Under the pieces are notes generated by a model. That model was not told the origin of the DNA and made no database searches. It saw only the letters and a program-made list of their open reading frames with translations. This document shows positions 7,284-15,508 of a DNA stretch of 63,928 nt, one piece after another (the first letter of the stretch is position 1; the number at the start of each line of letters is the position of its first letter). The translations under genes were made by a program, and so were the position numbers. The stretch is from Oscillospiraceae bacterium (GTDB taxonomy: Bacteria > Bacillota > Clostridia > Oscillospirales > CAG-382): assembly GCA_015064625.1 (NCBI GenBank), contig SVRW01000012.1, forward strand, positions 1 to 63,928. Reading direction: 5' to 3'.

Positions 7284-8117
7284 TTAATATTCGCTGGGGA
7301 GTTCTTCAAGCTCGTCGCATCTGAATACGGGACCATCTTTACAAACGTACTTTGAGCCAACATTGCATCTTCCGCATTTACCAACACCGCATTTCATCCT
7401 AAGCTCAAGCGTAGTATAAACCTGTGTTTTATCAAAGCCAAGTGAAACGAGTCCTTCAAGTGTAAACTTGATCATTATGGGCGGCCCGCAAAGTATAGCT
7501 GTTTTGTTTGTATCAAACCCGAGCTCTTTTACATAATTGGGAACAAACCCAACGTGACCGTTCCAATCATCCTGAGGATTATCAATGGTAAGATGCACGT
7601 TAATCCCTGCATCCGCCGACCATTCATCAATAATTTCTTTATAGTCAAGCAAGTCTGCTTTACTGCGTGAGCCGTAAACGATATCAATCTCGCCGTAACG
7701 GTCACGGTAATGACGGCAATAGTTTATTACAGAACGTAACGGAGCAAGCCCAACACCACCTGCGATAAAGAGAAGATTTTTTCCTGCAAAAACGTCGTCA
7801 ACGGGGAACGGCTTTCCATAAGGGCCTCTTATGGTTATTTGTTGTCCCACTTCTGCCTGATGAAGCCATTCTGTAACACAGCCACATTTTTTTATGGAAA
7901 ATTCCATATATTCAGTATTTGTTGGTGACGATGTTATTGAAAACATTGCCTCACCAACGCCTGGTATAGAGAGCATTGCACATTGTCCAGGACGATGGTC
8001 AAACGCCTTTTTTCCATCCAATGTTACAATTCTGAATGTTTTAATGTCGGGAGTGTCTATCTTGATATCTGTAATGACGCCAATTGCCGGAATTAAAGTA
8101 TCCGTTATTTTATTCAC
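7284..8117 (-). CDS. floxA: FAD/NAD(P)-binding oxidoreductase, FloxA-like
   Basis: The start is GTG at 8117, 7 bases after GGAGG and overlapping the end of the previous gene by 8 bases; the longer TTG start at 8132 would place the ribosome binding site inside the gene. The 277-residue protein is a ferredoxin-NADP reductase fold: an FAD domain (RPGQCAMLSIPG...SITSSP), a nucleotide-binding domain (FIAGGVGLAPLRSVI, then LCGPPIMI), and a C-terminal 2Fe-2S motif CGVGKCGRCNVG...CKDGPVF, as in AsrB and PyrK relatives. In Flox-Hdr complexes this subunit oxidises NADH and feeds the MvhD-like and HdrA subunits. The neighbours fit that role. Confidence 0.85.
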   Translation of the reverse strand: MNKITDTLIPAIGVITDIKIDTPDIKTFRIVTLDGKKAFDHRPGQCAMLSIPGVGEAMFSITSSPTNTEYMEFSIKKCGCVTEWLHQAEVGQQITIRGPYGKPFPVDDVFAGKNLLFIAGGVGLAPLRSVINYCRHYRDRYGEIDIVYGSRSKADLLDYKEIIDEWSADAGINVHLTIDNPQDDWNGHVGFVPNYVKELGFDTNKTAILCGPPIMIKFTLEGLVSLGFDKTQVYTTLELRMKCGVGKCGRCNVGSKYVCKDGPVFRCDELEELPSEY

Positions 8118-9138
8118 CTTTATTTCCTCCAATCTTCTTCATAACTTTAACGATATTCATAGAGATTGGGCATTTTGTAAGGCATCTGCCACAACCGACA
8201 CAACTGAAAATTCCCTCATTGTTTTCTGGATAGTACACAAGTTTGTGCATGAATCTTTGACGGAAACGTTCTTTTTGTGTGAGCCTGTTGTTACCGTGTG
8301 CCATTTTAGTGAATTCGGAGAACATACAGGAGTCCCAGCATCTGTATCGGATAACTCCATTGCCCGTGTTGAAGTCTTTAATATCGTAGCATTGGCAAGT
8401 TGGACAAACAAAGGTACAGGTTCCACATCCAAGACAGGAGGAAGAAAGTTCATCCCAGAAAGGATTATCAAAAAGGTCCATTGTTTTTCCGCCACCAAAT
8501 GAATTGGTAGAAAGATTTTTAAGAGGAAGCTTATCAAATATTTTAGCTGTTTTTTCTCTTTGTGCATTTACTGCATCATCAGTACATTCTTCAAGGAGAG
8601 ATGAAATACTGTCAACAAGTGCTTTACCTTTTTCAGTATTAGCCTGAAGATAGAGAGCATCTTCAGTTTTCCATGCACTTACATCTCCTGCAGGGGAAAC
8701 AGCATCAATACCAAAGGTAGAGCAAAAACATGTTTCTGCAGGCTTTGTACAAGCTACGGAAACGATTGTACCATGCTTACGCTTGTTTGCGTAAAAGCTG
8801 TCACATGGGTCTGTTAGAAATACTCTGTCAAGAATATCAAAGCTTTTCACATCACACGCACGAACACCGAAAACAACAAAATCTTCGCTGTTACGTCTTG
8901 TGTCGATTATTTCAATAGTTTTCCCAATAGTTTTGAAACCCATTAAATCTTCCGTCTGAGGAAAAAAGAAATCCTTGGCACTTTTCGCAGTGTTAAGAGC
9001 ATCTGACCACTTTACGCCTTCGCTCCATTCTCCATATGAGGCTGAACCGTCAGCATTATCAACAGGAAGATATAACTTTGCGTTTTTTGCTATTTCTGCA
9101 AATAGATTCTGGTTTTTTTCAAGAGAACACTTAAACAT
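8110..9138 (-). CDS. floxB: 4Fe-4S dicluster electron-transfer protein, FloxB/AsrA-like
   Basis: The start at 9138 follows AGGAGGGATAAAA and overlaps the previous stop codon by 8 bases; an upstream ATG at 9252 in the same frame has no site and was rejected. The 342-residue protein contains FGVRACDVKSFDILDRVF, then CLGCGTCTFVCPTCQCYD, RYRCWDSCMFSEFTK and CVGCGRCLTKCP. This architecture is shared by anaerobic sulfite reductase subunit A, hydrogenase beta-type subunits and FloxB. It should shuttle electrons within the cytoplasmic NADH-oxidising module. The sulfite-specific catalytic subunit AsrC is absent, so a sulfite reductase is unlikely. Confidence 0.8.
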   Translation of the reverse strand: MFKCSLEKNQNLFAEIAKNAKLYLPVDNADGSASYGEWSEGVKWSDALNTAKSAKDFFFPQTEDLMGFKTIGKTIEIIDTRRNSEDFVVFGVRACDVKSFDILDRVFLTDPCDSFYANKRKHGTIVSVACTKPAETCFCSTFGIDAVSPAGDVSAWKTEDALYLQANTEKGKALVDSISSLLEECTDDAVNAQREKTAKIFDKLPLKNLSTNSFGGGKTMDLFDNPFWDELSSSCLGCGTCTFVCPTCQCYDIKDFNTGNGVIRYRCWDSCMFSEFTKMAHGNNRLTQKERFRQRFMHKLVYYPENNEGIFSCVGCGRCLTKCPISMNIVKVMKKIGGNKGE

Positions 9139-10129
9139 TTTTATCCCTCCTGTCAAAAACTTCGCAGGGTTCAATGTCTTCTGTTGTATAGTCAACAAGG
9201 GGTGCTCTCGAACCAACCTTTTCGCCTGCCTGATATTCGCCGTAGAATTCATTCATATCTTTTATAAGCTTACGGTTAAGAAGGTGTAGAGGGATATTCT
9301 GAGGACAAACTCTTGAACATTCACCACAATCTGTACAACGGCCCGCAACGTGGAAAGCTCTTATAATGTGAAACATTTTTTCCTCAAAACTATTTGCGGG
9401 AGATTTGTTTTCAACCCCAGAAGCAGGATTATCAAAAACGCATTTTTCACAAGTACAAGCAGGACAAGCATCGCGGCATGCATTGCAACGAATACATTTT
9501 GAAAGCTCATTCTGCCAGAAAGCAAATCTTTCATCGGGAGTCAATGACTCAAGACGTGCAACCTCATCAAAACGCCCGGATTCAACAACTTTGCCTTCTT
9601 CACCAATAATCTCATCAAAAGCTACGTGTTTCTTGCTCTTGCAGTTAATACAACGTTCAGCAAGAACTTCTTCTACATCAATAATTACAGGCTCGTCTTC
9701 ATAAAGTGTCGTAACAACTATTTTGCCGTTTTCTTCCCCTATAGTCAGAATCCCCTCCCCTGTTACTGCCTTAACCTTTGAAATATCAGCCATACCATCA
9801 CAAGGAATTCCTACAACGTATACCTTTTCACGCTCAAAACGGTGTTCTGTAAGTAGCTGATTAAAGCTGTAAGTATCACAGGGCTTTAGGAAAACAAGAA
9901 TTTTGCCATCAAGCTTCCGTGTTTTTTCAACAAGATATTTGGAGAAGTTAGCTCCGCAAAAATCATTAAAAACAAAACCTTTTTTCAAATCTTCCACACT
10001 TTTGAAAAGTGTTGGAGTTACATCGTAACCAAATTCACCTAACCCCCATCCGAGTACACAGCTGACAGTTCCGTTTGAAAGAAGCTCGGATGCTTTATCG
10101 ATTAACTGTTCACCGATTATTTTTTGCAT
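9131..10129 (-). CDS. floxC: Iron-sulfur oxidoreductase subunit, FloxC-like
   Basis: The 332-residue protein starts after TTGGAGGACCTAAG, overlapping the MvhD-like gene by 13 bases. It has an N-terminal part with CGANF and KPCDTYSFNQLL that resembles hydrogenase/dehydrogenase beta-type subunits, and CINCKSKKH at mid-length. Two ferredoxin-like motifs follow: CIRCNACRDACPACTCEKC and CTDCGECSRVCPQNIP. Size, cysteine pattern and gene order match the FloxC position in HdrABC-FloxABCD clusters described in sulfate reducers. The exact subunit name is by synteny; the iron-sulfur protein call itself is firm. Confidence 0.78.
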   Translation of the reverse strand: MQKIIGEQLIDKASELLSNGTVSCVLGWGLGEFGYDVTPTLFKSVEDLKKGFVFNDFCGANFSKYLVEKTRKLDGKILVFLKPCDTYSFNQLLTEHRFEREKVYVVGIPCDGMADISKVKAVTGEGILTIGEENGKIVVTTLYEDEPVIIDVEEVLAERCINCKSKKHVAFDEIIGEEGKVVESGRFDEVARLESLTPDERFAFWQNELSKCIRCNACRDACPACTCEKCVFDNPASGVENKSPANSFEEKMFHIIRAFHVAGRCTDCGECSRVCPQNIPLHLLNRKLIKDMNEFYGEYQAGEKVGSRAPLVDYTTEDIEPCEVFDRRDKNV

Positions 10130-10551
10130 CTTAGGTCCTCCAATCTCTTGTTTTCGCCAAGGGCTGCAACTTTTTCAGCAAAAGCATTCATTGTTGAGGC
10201 AAATTTCGCACCCTCTGCAGCCGATACCCATTCAACATGAGTACGTTCTCTTTCAATACCAAGAAAATCAAGCATTGAGAAAAGAGCAGCCATACGACGT
10301 CGAGTGAAATAGTTACCCGATGTATAATGGCAATCTCCTGGGTGGCATCCACAGATGATAACACCATCCGCACCTCTTTGAAATGCACGGAGAATAAACA
10401 TAGGATTAACTCTGCATGAGCAGGGAACTCTTATAATTTTAACATCAGCAGGATATGCAAGACGGTTGTTTCCCGCAAGGTCAGCACCAGCGTAAGAGCA
10501 CCAATTACAGCAAAAAGCAACGATTAAAGGTCTATATTCTTTTACTTGCAT
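10117..10551 (-). CDS. floxD: MvhD/FloxD-like electron-transfer subunit (methyl-viologen-reducing hydrogenase delta family)
   Basis: This 144-residue protein has the family hallmarks FCCNWCSYAGADLAG near the N-terminus, RVPCSCRVNP, and GCHPGDCHYTSGN, all cysteine-rich and expected to bind a 2Fe-2S cluster. In methanogens MvhD links hydrogenase to HdrA; in Flox complexes the homologue links the NADH module to HdrA. Its start overlaps the hdrA stop by 10 bases, with GGAGG upstream inside hdrA. Direct coupling to hdrA therefore fits its role as HdrA's partner. No hydrogenase large subunit is present in the operon, so NADH rather than H2 is the likely electron source. Confidence 0.9.
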   Translation of the reverse strand: MQVKEYRPLIVAFCCNWCSYAGADLAGNNRLAYPADVKIIRVPCSCRVNPMFILRAFQRGADGVIICGCHPGDCHYTSGNYFTRRRMAALFSMLDFLGIERERTHVEWVSAAEGAKFASTMNAFAEKVAALGENKRLEDLRCKK

Positions 10552-12536
10552 ATTGCATCAACCTCCGCCATAATCTGATTGTTTTTAAATCCGTTAAGAT
10601 CCATAGCACCGGAAGGGCAAGTAACCGTACATGCACCGCACCCCTGACATACCGCAGAGTTTACAGAAGCAACTCTTCTTATCCTCGTTGTTCTGTCAGG
10701 CATACGGAATTCTTTTTCAATATATGAAATTGCACCGTAAGGACATACTTTCTCACAGCTTGAACAACCATTACACATAAGTTCATTTGAACTTGCAACA
10801 CAAGGGTTACCCGTAAGTTTATCCTTTGCAAGAAGCCCGATTACTTTAGAAGCGGCAGCTCCTGCCTGAGATACCGTTTCGGGAATATCTTTAGGACCTT
10901 GGCAAGCACCCGAAAGGAATACTCCTGCCGTTGGGCTTTCCACAGGACGAAGTTTTGGATGAGCCTCTGTGAAGAAATCGTTTGTATCCATACTTGCAGT
11001 AAGCATAGTAGCGAGAGGACGCGCAGACTTGTCAGGTTCAATAGCCGCCGCAAGAACAACAAGGTCAGCATCGATGTGAAGCTGTTTGTTAGAAAGAAGA
11101 TCAGAAGCCTGAACTTTAAGCTTATCTCCCTCGGGAACGATTTTTCCGACCATACCCTTTACGTATTTAACGCCGTATTCTTCAACGGCACGGCGATAGA
11201 ACTCATCAAAATTCTTACCAGGTGTCCTTACATCAATATAGAATACATAAACCTCTGTATCGGGATATTTATCACGGGTGAGCATAGCATGCTTTGCTGT
11301 ATACATACAACATATCTTTGAGCAATATTCTTTACCCTTTTCTGCACAGCTTTCACAACGCGAACCAACGCATTGAACGAATACGATAGTATGAGGATGT
11401 TTCCCGTCGGAAGGACGCACAAGCTTACCCGCAGAAGGACCTGCAGCGTTTGTAAGACGTTCAAATTCAAGAGAAGTTATAACATCTTTTGAATCGTTAT
11501 AAGCAAATTCATTGAACTTGTCCATACTAATCGGATTAAATCCTGTAGCAACAACTATAGCCCCGTATTTTTCGGAAATTATCTCATCCTTCTGTTTATA
11601 ATCAATAGCACCTGCGGCACAAACTTTTGCGCAAACACCGCATTTGCCGTTTTTAAGCATATTGCATGCATCAGGATCGATAGTAGCAACTTTAGGAACT
11701 GCCTGTGCAAAAGGGATATAAATAGCGTGACGGTTATCCATGCCCAAGTTGAATTCGTTAGGAATCTTCTTCATAGGACATTTTTCAACACAAGCACCGC
11801 ACCCTGTACATATGTCTTCTTTAACGTATCTCGCTTTTTTCTTTATAGTTACATCAAAGTTACCAACAAAACCGCTTACATCTGTAACTTCACTGTAAGA
11901 GAAAATACGTATCTTTTCGTTTTGTGCAACGTCAACCATTTTAGGTGTAAGAATACAAGCAGCACAATCGAGAGTAGGAAACGTCTTATCAAGCTGAGCC
12001 ATTTTTCCGCCTATAGTAGGCTGTTTTTCAACAATATCAACCGGAAATCCTGCATCCGCAATATCAAGAGCAGTCTGTATACCAGCAATACCGCCACCGA
12101 TCACAAGAGCACGTTTGGTAACAGGAGATTCGCCAGGGGTAAGAGGAGCGTTAAGGTTAACCTTAGCAATAGCCGCCTTACCGAGAATAATTGCTTTTTC
12201 AGTGCCGGTAATAATATCTTTATGCACCCACGAGCACTGTTCACGTATATTCGCAATTTCAACCATATAAGGATTAAGACCCGCAGCTGCCGCGGTTTTA
12301 CGGAACGTTGCTTCATGCATTCTGGGAGAACATGAGCAAACTACGATACCTGTAAGATTGTGCTCTTTAACAGCGGCTTTAATCATTTCCTGACCTGCCT
12401 GAGAGCACATATATTGATAATCAGCGGAAAAGACTACGCCGGGCTCATTTTTCAAAGCTTCAGATACAGCATGTACATCAACTGTACCTGCAATATTGCT
12501 TCCGCACCAACATACAAAAACACCAACTCTTTGCAT
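10542..12536 (-). CDS. hdrA: Heterodisulfide reductase subunit A-like, flavin-based electron-bifurcating protein
   Basis: HdrA carries the bifurcating FAD in HdrABC complexes. The 664-residue protein starts after AAAGGAGGAAAAGACAA. It has an N-terminal cysteine-containing domain (VFVCWCGSNIAGTVD...SCSPRMHE), an FAD-binding GGGIAGIQTALDIAD (147-161), and the HdrA motif TLDCAACILTPKM with Cys191/Cys194. A ferredoxin pair follows (CTGCGACVEKCP and CGVCAKVC), then a second flavin-domain half. The C-terminal pair is CNGCSSCEKVCP and CQGCGACTVTCP. All motifs seem intact. It is central in the operon between hdrC and the MvhD-like gene and probably splits electron pairs between a ferredoxin and HdrB/C or FrdAB. 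There is no other methanogenesis gene nearby. Confidence 0.93.
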   Translation of the reverse strand: MQRVGVFVCWCGSNIAGTVDVHAVSEALKNEPGVVFSADYQYMCSQAGQEMIKAAVKEHNLTGIVVCSCSPRMHEATFRKTAAAAGLNPYMVEIANIREQCSWVHKDIITGTEKAIILGKAAIAKVNLNAPLTPGESPVTKRALVIGGGIAGIQTALDIADAGFPVDIVEKQPTIGGKMAQLDKTFPTLDCAACILTPKMVDVAQNEKIRIFSYSEVTDVSGFVGNFDVTIKKKARYVKEDICTGCGACVEKCPMKKIPNEFNLGMDNRHAIYIPFAQAVPKVATIDPDACNMLKNGKCGVCAKVCAAGAIDYKQKDEIISEKYGAIVVATGFNPISMDKFNEFAYNDSKDVITSLEFERLTNAAGPSAGKLVRPSDGKHPHTIVFVQCVGSRCESCAEKGKEYCSKICCMYTAKHAMLTRDKYPDTEVYVFYIDVRTPGKNFDEFYRRAVEEYGVKYVKGMVGKIVPEGDKLKVQASDLLSNKQLHIDADLVVLAAAIEPDKSARPLATMLTASMDTNDFFTEAHPKLRPVESPTAGVFLSGACQGPKDIPETVSQAGAAASKVIGLLAKDKLTGNPCVASSNELMCNGCSSCEKVCPYGAISYIEKEFRMPDRTTRIRRVASVNSAVCQGCGACTVTCPSGAMDLNGFKNNQIMAEVDAICK

Positions 12537-12551
12537 TTGTCTTTTCCTCCT

Positions 12552-12941
12552 TTATTTCGTATATTTTCTGAATGCGCTTACGATAAGCTGTTGAGGTGTA
12601 TCCTCGTTCACCATGCAAGGTACGTCGTTTGCCGTCATACGATTTGCACCTTGCTTTTTAATGGCTGTAAGTCGAACTGCCTCCACTATCTTTGCAGGCT
12701 CAACGCCTCTGGGGCATCTATCGACGCAAGCGAAGCAAGACAAACATTTATAGAGAGAATCGGATTCAAGAAGAATTTCAATTTCTCCCGACTCAACCAT
12801 ACTTACAAACTGATGAGGATGGTACTCCATCTCGTCGTATGCAGGACAAGTTGCAGAACATTTCCCGCATTTCATACACTTTTTTGTATCAACACCGCTC
12901 ATTCTAAGAATTTCTTCTCGGAGATACTTATTATTTTCCAT
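12552..12941 (-). CDS. hdrC: Heterodisulfide reductase subunit C-like iron-sulfur protein
   Basis: The 129-residue protein contains two 4Fe-4S motifs, CMKCGKCSATCP (Cys22, 25, 28, 32) and CLSCFACVDRCP (Cys66, 69, 72, 76), the complete HdrC pattern. It wires HdrA to HdrB. It starts after AGGAGAATACAG, overlaps the end of hdrB by 11 bases and ends 15 bases before hdrA, so the three hdr genes are translated as a unit in the order B-C-A. Confidence 0.92.
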   Translation of the reverse strand: MENNKYLREEILRMSGVDTKKCMKCGKCSATCPAYDEMEYHPHQFVSMVESGEIEILLESDSLYKCLSCFACVDRCPRGVEPAKIVEAVRLTAIKKQGANRMTANDVPCMVNEDTPQQLIVSAFRKYTK

Positions 12942-13725
12942 CTGTATTCTCCTTTACGCCAAGAGCTTCAGCAAGAATTTCGGTGAAATAAACAACTGGA
13001 ATATCACATCCGTTCTTTATAAGGTTGTATTTGCAAAGAGGGCATGCTGTGATTATCATTTCAGCTCCTGCCGCTTTAGCATTTGAAATAATGGACTCGG
13101 AGTTTCTCTTAGCGATTTCGGGACTTTCAACAGAAATATATCCGCCGCAACATTCGTTTCTTCTTGCATAAACTATAGCATCTGCACCAAGTGAACGAAC
13201 AAAATCTTCCATAATGGAAGGATTTTCAGGATCATCCATACGCATAACCTTATTTGGACGCAGAAGGAGACATCCATAATATGCTGCAATCTTTTTACCC
13301 TTTAATGGATTTACAACTTTTTCCTTTACTCTATCAAAGCCAATAAGGTCGCGAAGCATTTCAAGATAATGGTATACTTCTGCCTCGCCATGATATTCAC
13401 CATCATCACTCATATAACGATTAACCTTAGCGGCAAATTCTCTATTAAGAAGCATAGCGTGATTTGTCTGCTTAATAACGTTATGACAAGCCGAACATAC
13501 TGTTATAAGTGGCTGATTTCTGTCGTTAGCGTATTTAAGAGCACGAACAGAAGAAAGCTTTGTTGCCACTTCGTTACGGGCTGTAGTAAATACACCGCCG
13601 CAGCATTGCCAGTTTTCAATCTCTTCCAAAGTAACACCAAGAGCGTCGGCAGATCTGTATGCATAAGCATCCAGATCTTTTGCCTTATTCTTTAATGTAC
13701 ACCCAGGAAAATAACTAACCTTCAT
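12931..13725 (-). CDS. hdrB: Heterodisulfide reductase subunit B-like, CCG-domain protein
   Basis: HdrB-type proteins hold noncubane iron-sulfur clusters that reduce disulfides or relay electrons. The 264-residue protein has both CCG motifs complete: Cys9, Cys41-Cys42-Gly, Cys77/Cys80 and Cys152, Cys192-Cys193-Gly, Cys228/Cys231. It starts after CGGAGGTAATTTA, 15 bases beyond the fumC stop. With no coenzyme M/coenzyme B metabolism expected in a Firmicute, its natural acceptor is unknown. Candidates are a small disulfide, a thioredoxin-like protein or, given the operon, FrdAB acting on fumarate. Confidence 0.92.
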   Translation of the reverse strand: MKVSYFPGCTLKNKAKDLDAYAYRSADALGVTLEEIENWQCCGGVFTTARNEVATKLSSVRALKYANDRNQPLITVCSACHNVIKQTNHAMLLNREFAAKVNRYMSDDGEYHGEAEVYHYLEMLRDLIGFDRVKEKVVNPLKGKKIAAYYGCLLLRPNKVMRMDDPENPSIMEDFVRSLGADAIVYARRNECCGGYISVESPEIAKRNSESIISNAKAAGAEMIITACPLCKYNLIKNGCDIPVVYFTEILAEALGVKENTDGK

Positions 13726-13740
13726 TAAATTACCTCCGAA

Positions 13741-15117
13741 TTATACCATCTGTTCGGGATGAAATACCTCATCAAATTTTTCTGCTGTCAAGAAACCAAG
13801 TTCAACGCACGCTTCTTTAAGAGATATATTATCTTTAAAAGCTTTTTTAGCCGTTTTTGCTGCGTTTTCATAGCCAATATAAGGATTAAGCGCGGTAACG
13901 AGCATAAGAGAATTGTGGAGGTTATGATGCATTTTTTCTTTATTTGCTTTAATTCCTGCTGCACATTTATCGTTAAATGAAACAATAGCTTCTGCAAGAA
14001 GTCTTGCTGACTGAAGGAAATTATAAATGCAAACAGGCATAAATACGTTGAGTTCAAAGTTTCCCTGAGATGCCGCCATACCTACTGCAACGTCGTTACC
14101 CATAACCTGAACAGCTACCATTGTAACAGCTTCACATTGAGTAGGATTAACTTTACCCGGCATAATGGATGAGCCTGGTTCATTTTCCGGAATAAAAATT
14201 TCGCCAAGACCATCTCTTGGACCAGATGCCAACCAACGAATATCGTTTGCAATTTTCATCATATCGCAAGCGAGAGCTTTGATAGCACCATGGGCGAAAA
14301 CAAGCTCATCTTTAGATGTAAGGGCGTGGAATTTGTTGGAAGCTGTGATAAATTTCTTGCCCGTGATTTTTGAAACTTCTTCTGCAACGCCTACGTCAAA
14401 GCCTTTTGGCGCGTTAAGACCTGTACCAACAGCTGTTCCACCCAAAGCAAGCTCACGGAGAGGTTCAACCGAACGTTCAATAAGTTCAACGTCTTTCTCA
14501 AGACTGGATCTCCATCCGCTGATTTCCTGACTGAATGTAATAGGAGTGGCATCTTGAAGATGTGTTCTACCGCTTTTTACAATTCCCTCGTTTTCCGTCT
14601 CAAGTCTCTTGAACGTATTGATAAGCTCTTTTGTAGCAGGAATAAGCTTATCCTCAAGGCAGATAACAGCAGCAATATGCATAGCTGTGGGGAAAGTGTC
14701 ATTGGAAGACTGGCTCATATTAGAATCATCATTAGGGTGAAGTAATTTTTTGCCCAAGATCTGGTTTCCACGGTTTGCAATAACCTCATTGGAGTTCATA
14801 TTTGATTGTGTTCCTGAGCCTGTTTGCCATACAACAAGGGGAAAATGGCTGTTAAGCTTGCCTGCCATAACTTCATCACAAGCCGCAATAATAGCACCCA
14901 GCTTTTCATCAGTCATTTTTTCAGGCTTCAGCTTATTGTTTGTAATAGCTGCTGCCTTTTTAAGTACTCCAAATGCATGAATAATTTCCGCGGGCATAGT
15001 TTCAATTCCTACGCCGATTTCAAAATTTTCGTGACTTCTCTGAGTCTGTGCTGCCCAAAGACGATCAGCAGGTACTTTCATTTCGCCCATAGAGTCGTGT
15101 TCAATGCGGTATTCCAT
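13741..15117 (-). CDS. fumC: Class II fumarate hydratase
   Basis: FumC interconverts malate and fumarate without an iron-sulfur cluster. The 458-residue protein has normal family length, the superfamily signature GSSIMPGKVN (315-324), the THLQDA block with His186, and SGTQSNMNSNEV near residue 100. It starts after AAAGGAATTTATCT. It is the first gene of the long minus-strand operon, 15 bases before hdrB, and would supply fumarate to the reductase encoded downstream. Argininosuccinate lyase, adenylosuccinate lyase and aspartase share the fold, but the overall length and these motifs fit fumarase; aspartase is the nearest alternative. Confidence 0.93.
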   Translation of the reverse strand: MEYRIEHDSMGEMKVPADRLWAAQTQRSHENFEIGVGIETMPAEIIHAFGVLKKAAAITNNKLKPEKMTDEKLGAIIAACDEVMAGKLNSHFPLVVWQTGSGTQSNMNSNEVIANRGNQILGKKLLHPNDDSNMSQSSNDTFPTAMHIAAVICLEDKLIPATKELINTFKRLETENEGIVKSGRTHLQDATPITFSQEISGWRSSLEKDVELIERSVEPLRELALGGTAVGTGLNAPKGFDVGVAEEVSKITGKKFITASNKFHALTSKDELVFAHGAIKALACDMMKIANDIRWLASGPRDGLGEIFIPENEPGSSIMPGKVNPTQCEAVTMVAVQVMGNDVAVGMAASQGNFELNVFMPVCIYNFLQSARLLAEAIVSFNDKCAAGIKANKEKMHHNLHNSLMLVTALNPYIGYENAAKTAKKAFKDNISLKEACVELGFLTAEKFDEVFHPEQMV

Positions 15118-15320
15118 AGATAAATTCCTTTCAATTATACAAAAAGATGTTTATTTTTATTTTAAAATAGACACGGCGGTAAGTAACATTTTTCTATTTA
15201 AGCTATGCTTCCGACTTCTTGGCGGCACAAGAAACAATGGAAATAACATTTGAATTAGCACTGTTTACTGCCATACCAAACAGCAACTACCGCAATAATG
15301 ACAAAACTATAGCCTTTATA

Positions 15321-15349
15321 ATTGTATCACATTTAATGATAAAAATCAA
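15321..15349 (-). promoter_or_regulatory. Sigma-A promoter of the fumC-hdr-flox-frd-pckA operon
   Basis: On the minus strand TTGATT (15349-15344), a 17-base spacer and TACAAT (15326-15321) form a good promoter about 205 bases upstream of fumC. The predicted 5' leader of about 195 bases is long. The motif CATTTRATRATA-like occurs twice around the -35 box (15329-15343 and 15353-15366) and could be an operator. Confidence 0.75.
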
Positions 15350-15405
15350 TAACATTTGATAAAAAAATAAAAAGCGTTAGAGGTATAACGTTTTTTTAAA
15401 AAATA

Positions 15406-15435
15406 TTGACATCAAATGCAATATTATGGTATAAT
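15406..15435 (+). promoter_or_regulatory. Sigma-A promoter of the surface-protein operon
   Basis: TTGACA (15406-15411), an 18-base spacer and TATAAT (15430-15435) are both perfect consensus hexamers, 73 bases upstream of the first gene. The promoter also shows that the longer reading frame starting at 15416 is not the true gene start. Confidence 0.85.
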
Positions 15436-15508
15436 AAATATGATTTTATTATTATTCATTCACTCGGCATTTTGTTTGATTTTTTACATTTTAATAGAGA
15501 GGGAAATG

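Larger units (their letters stand above)
15118..15508. other. Divergent regulatory region between fumC and the surface-protein genes
   Basis: This intergenic stretch holds two divergent sigma-A promoters (15321-15349 minus, 15406-15435 plus), an AT-rich block between them and the long leader of the fumC operon. No known riboswitch fold was recognised in the leader. Confidence 0.6.

Noticed and set aside
7284..10129. Anaerobic sulfite reductase AsrABC
   Set aside because: AsrA- and AsrB-like genes are present, but there is no siroheme AsrC; MvhD and Hdr neighbours point to a Flox-type module.
11727..12335. 202-codon plus-strand frame and others over the hdr genes
   Set aside because: Antisense shadows of hdrA and hdrC with no start signals.
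10542..13725. Origin of hdrABC from a methanogen contig
   Set aside because: Promoter, ribosome binding sites, overlapping bacterial genes (fumC, pckA) and bacterial Flox-type neighbours show a bacterial operon; no methanogenesis gene is present.
15416..15508. Upstream start of the 15509 gene
   Set aside because: The extension lies on the consensus promoter (-10 at 15430-15435), so it would not be transcribed; a good ribosome binding site precedes 15509.
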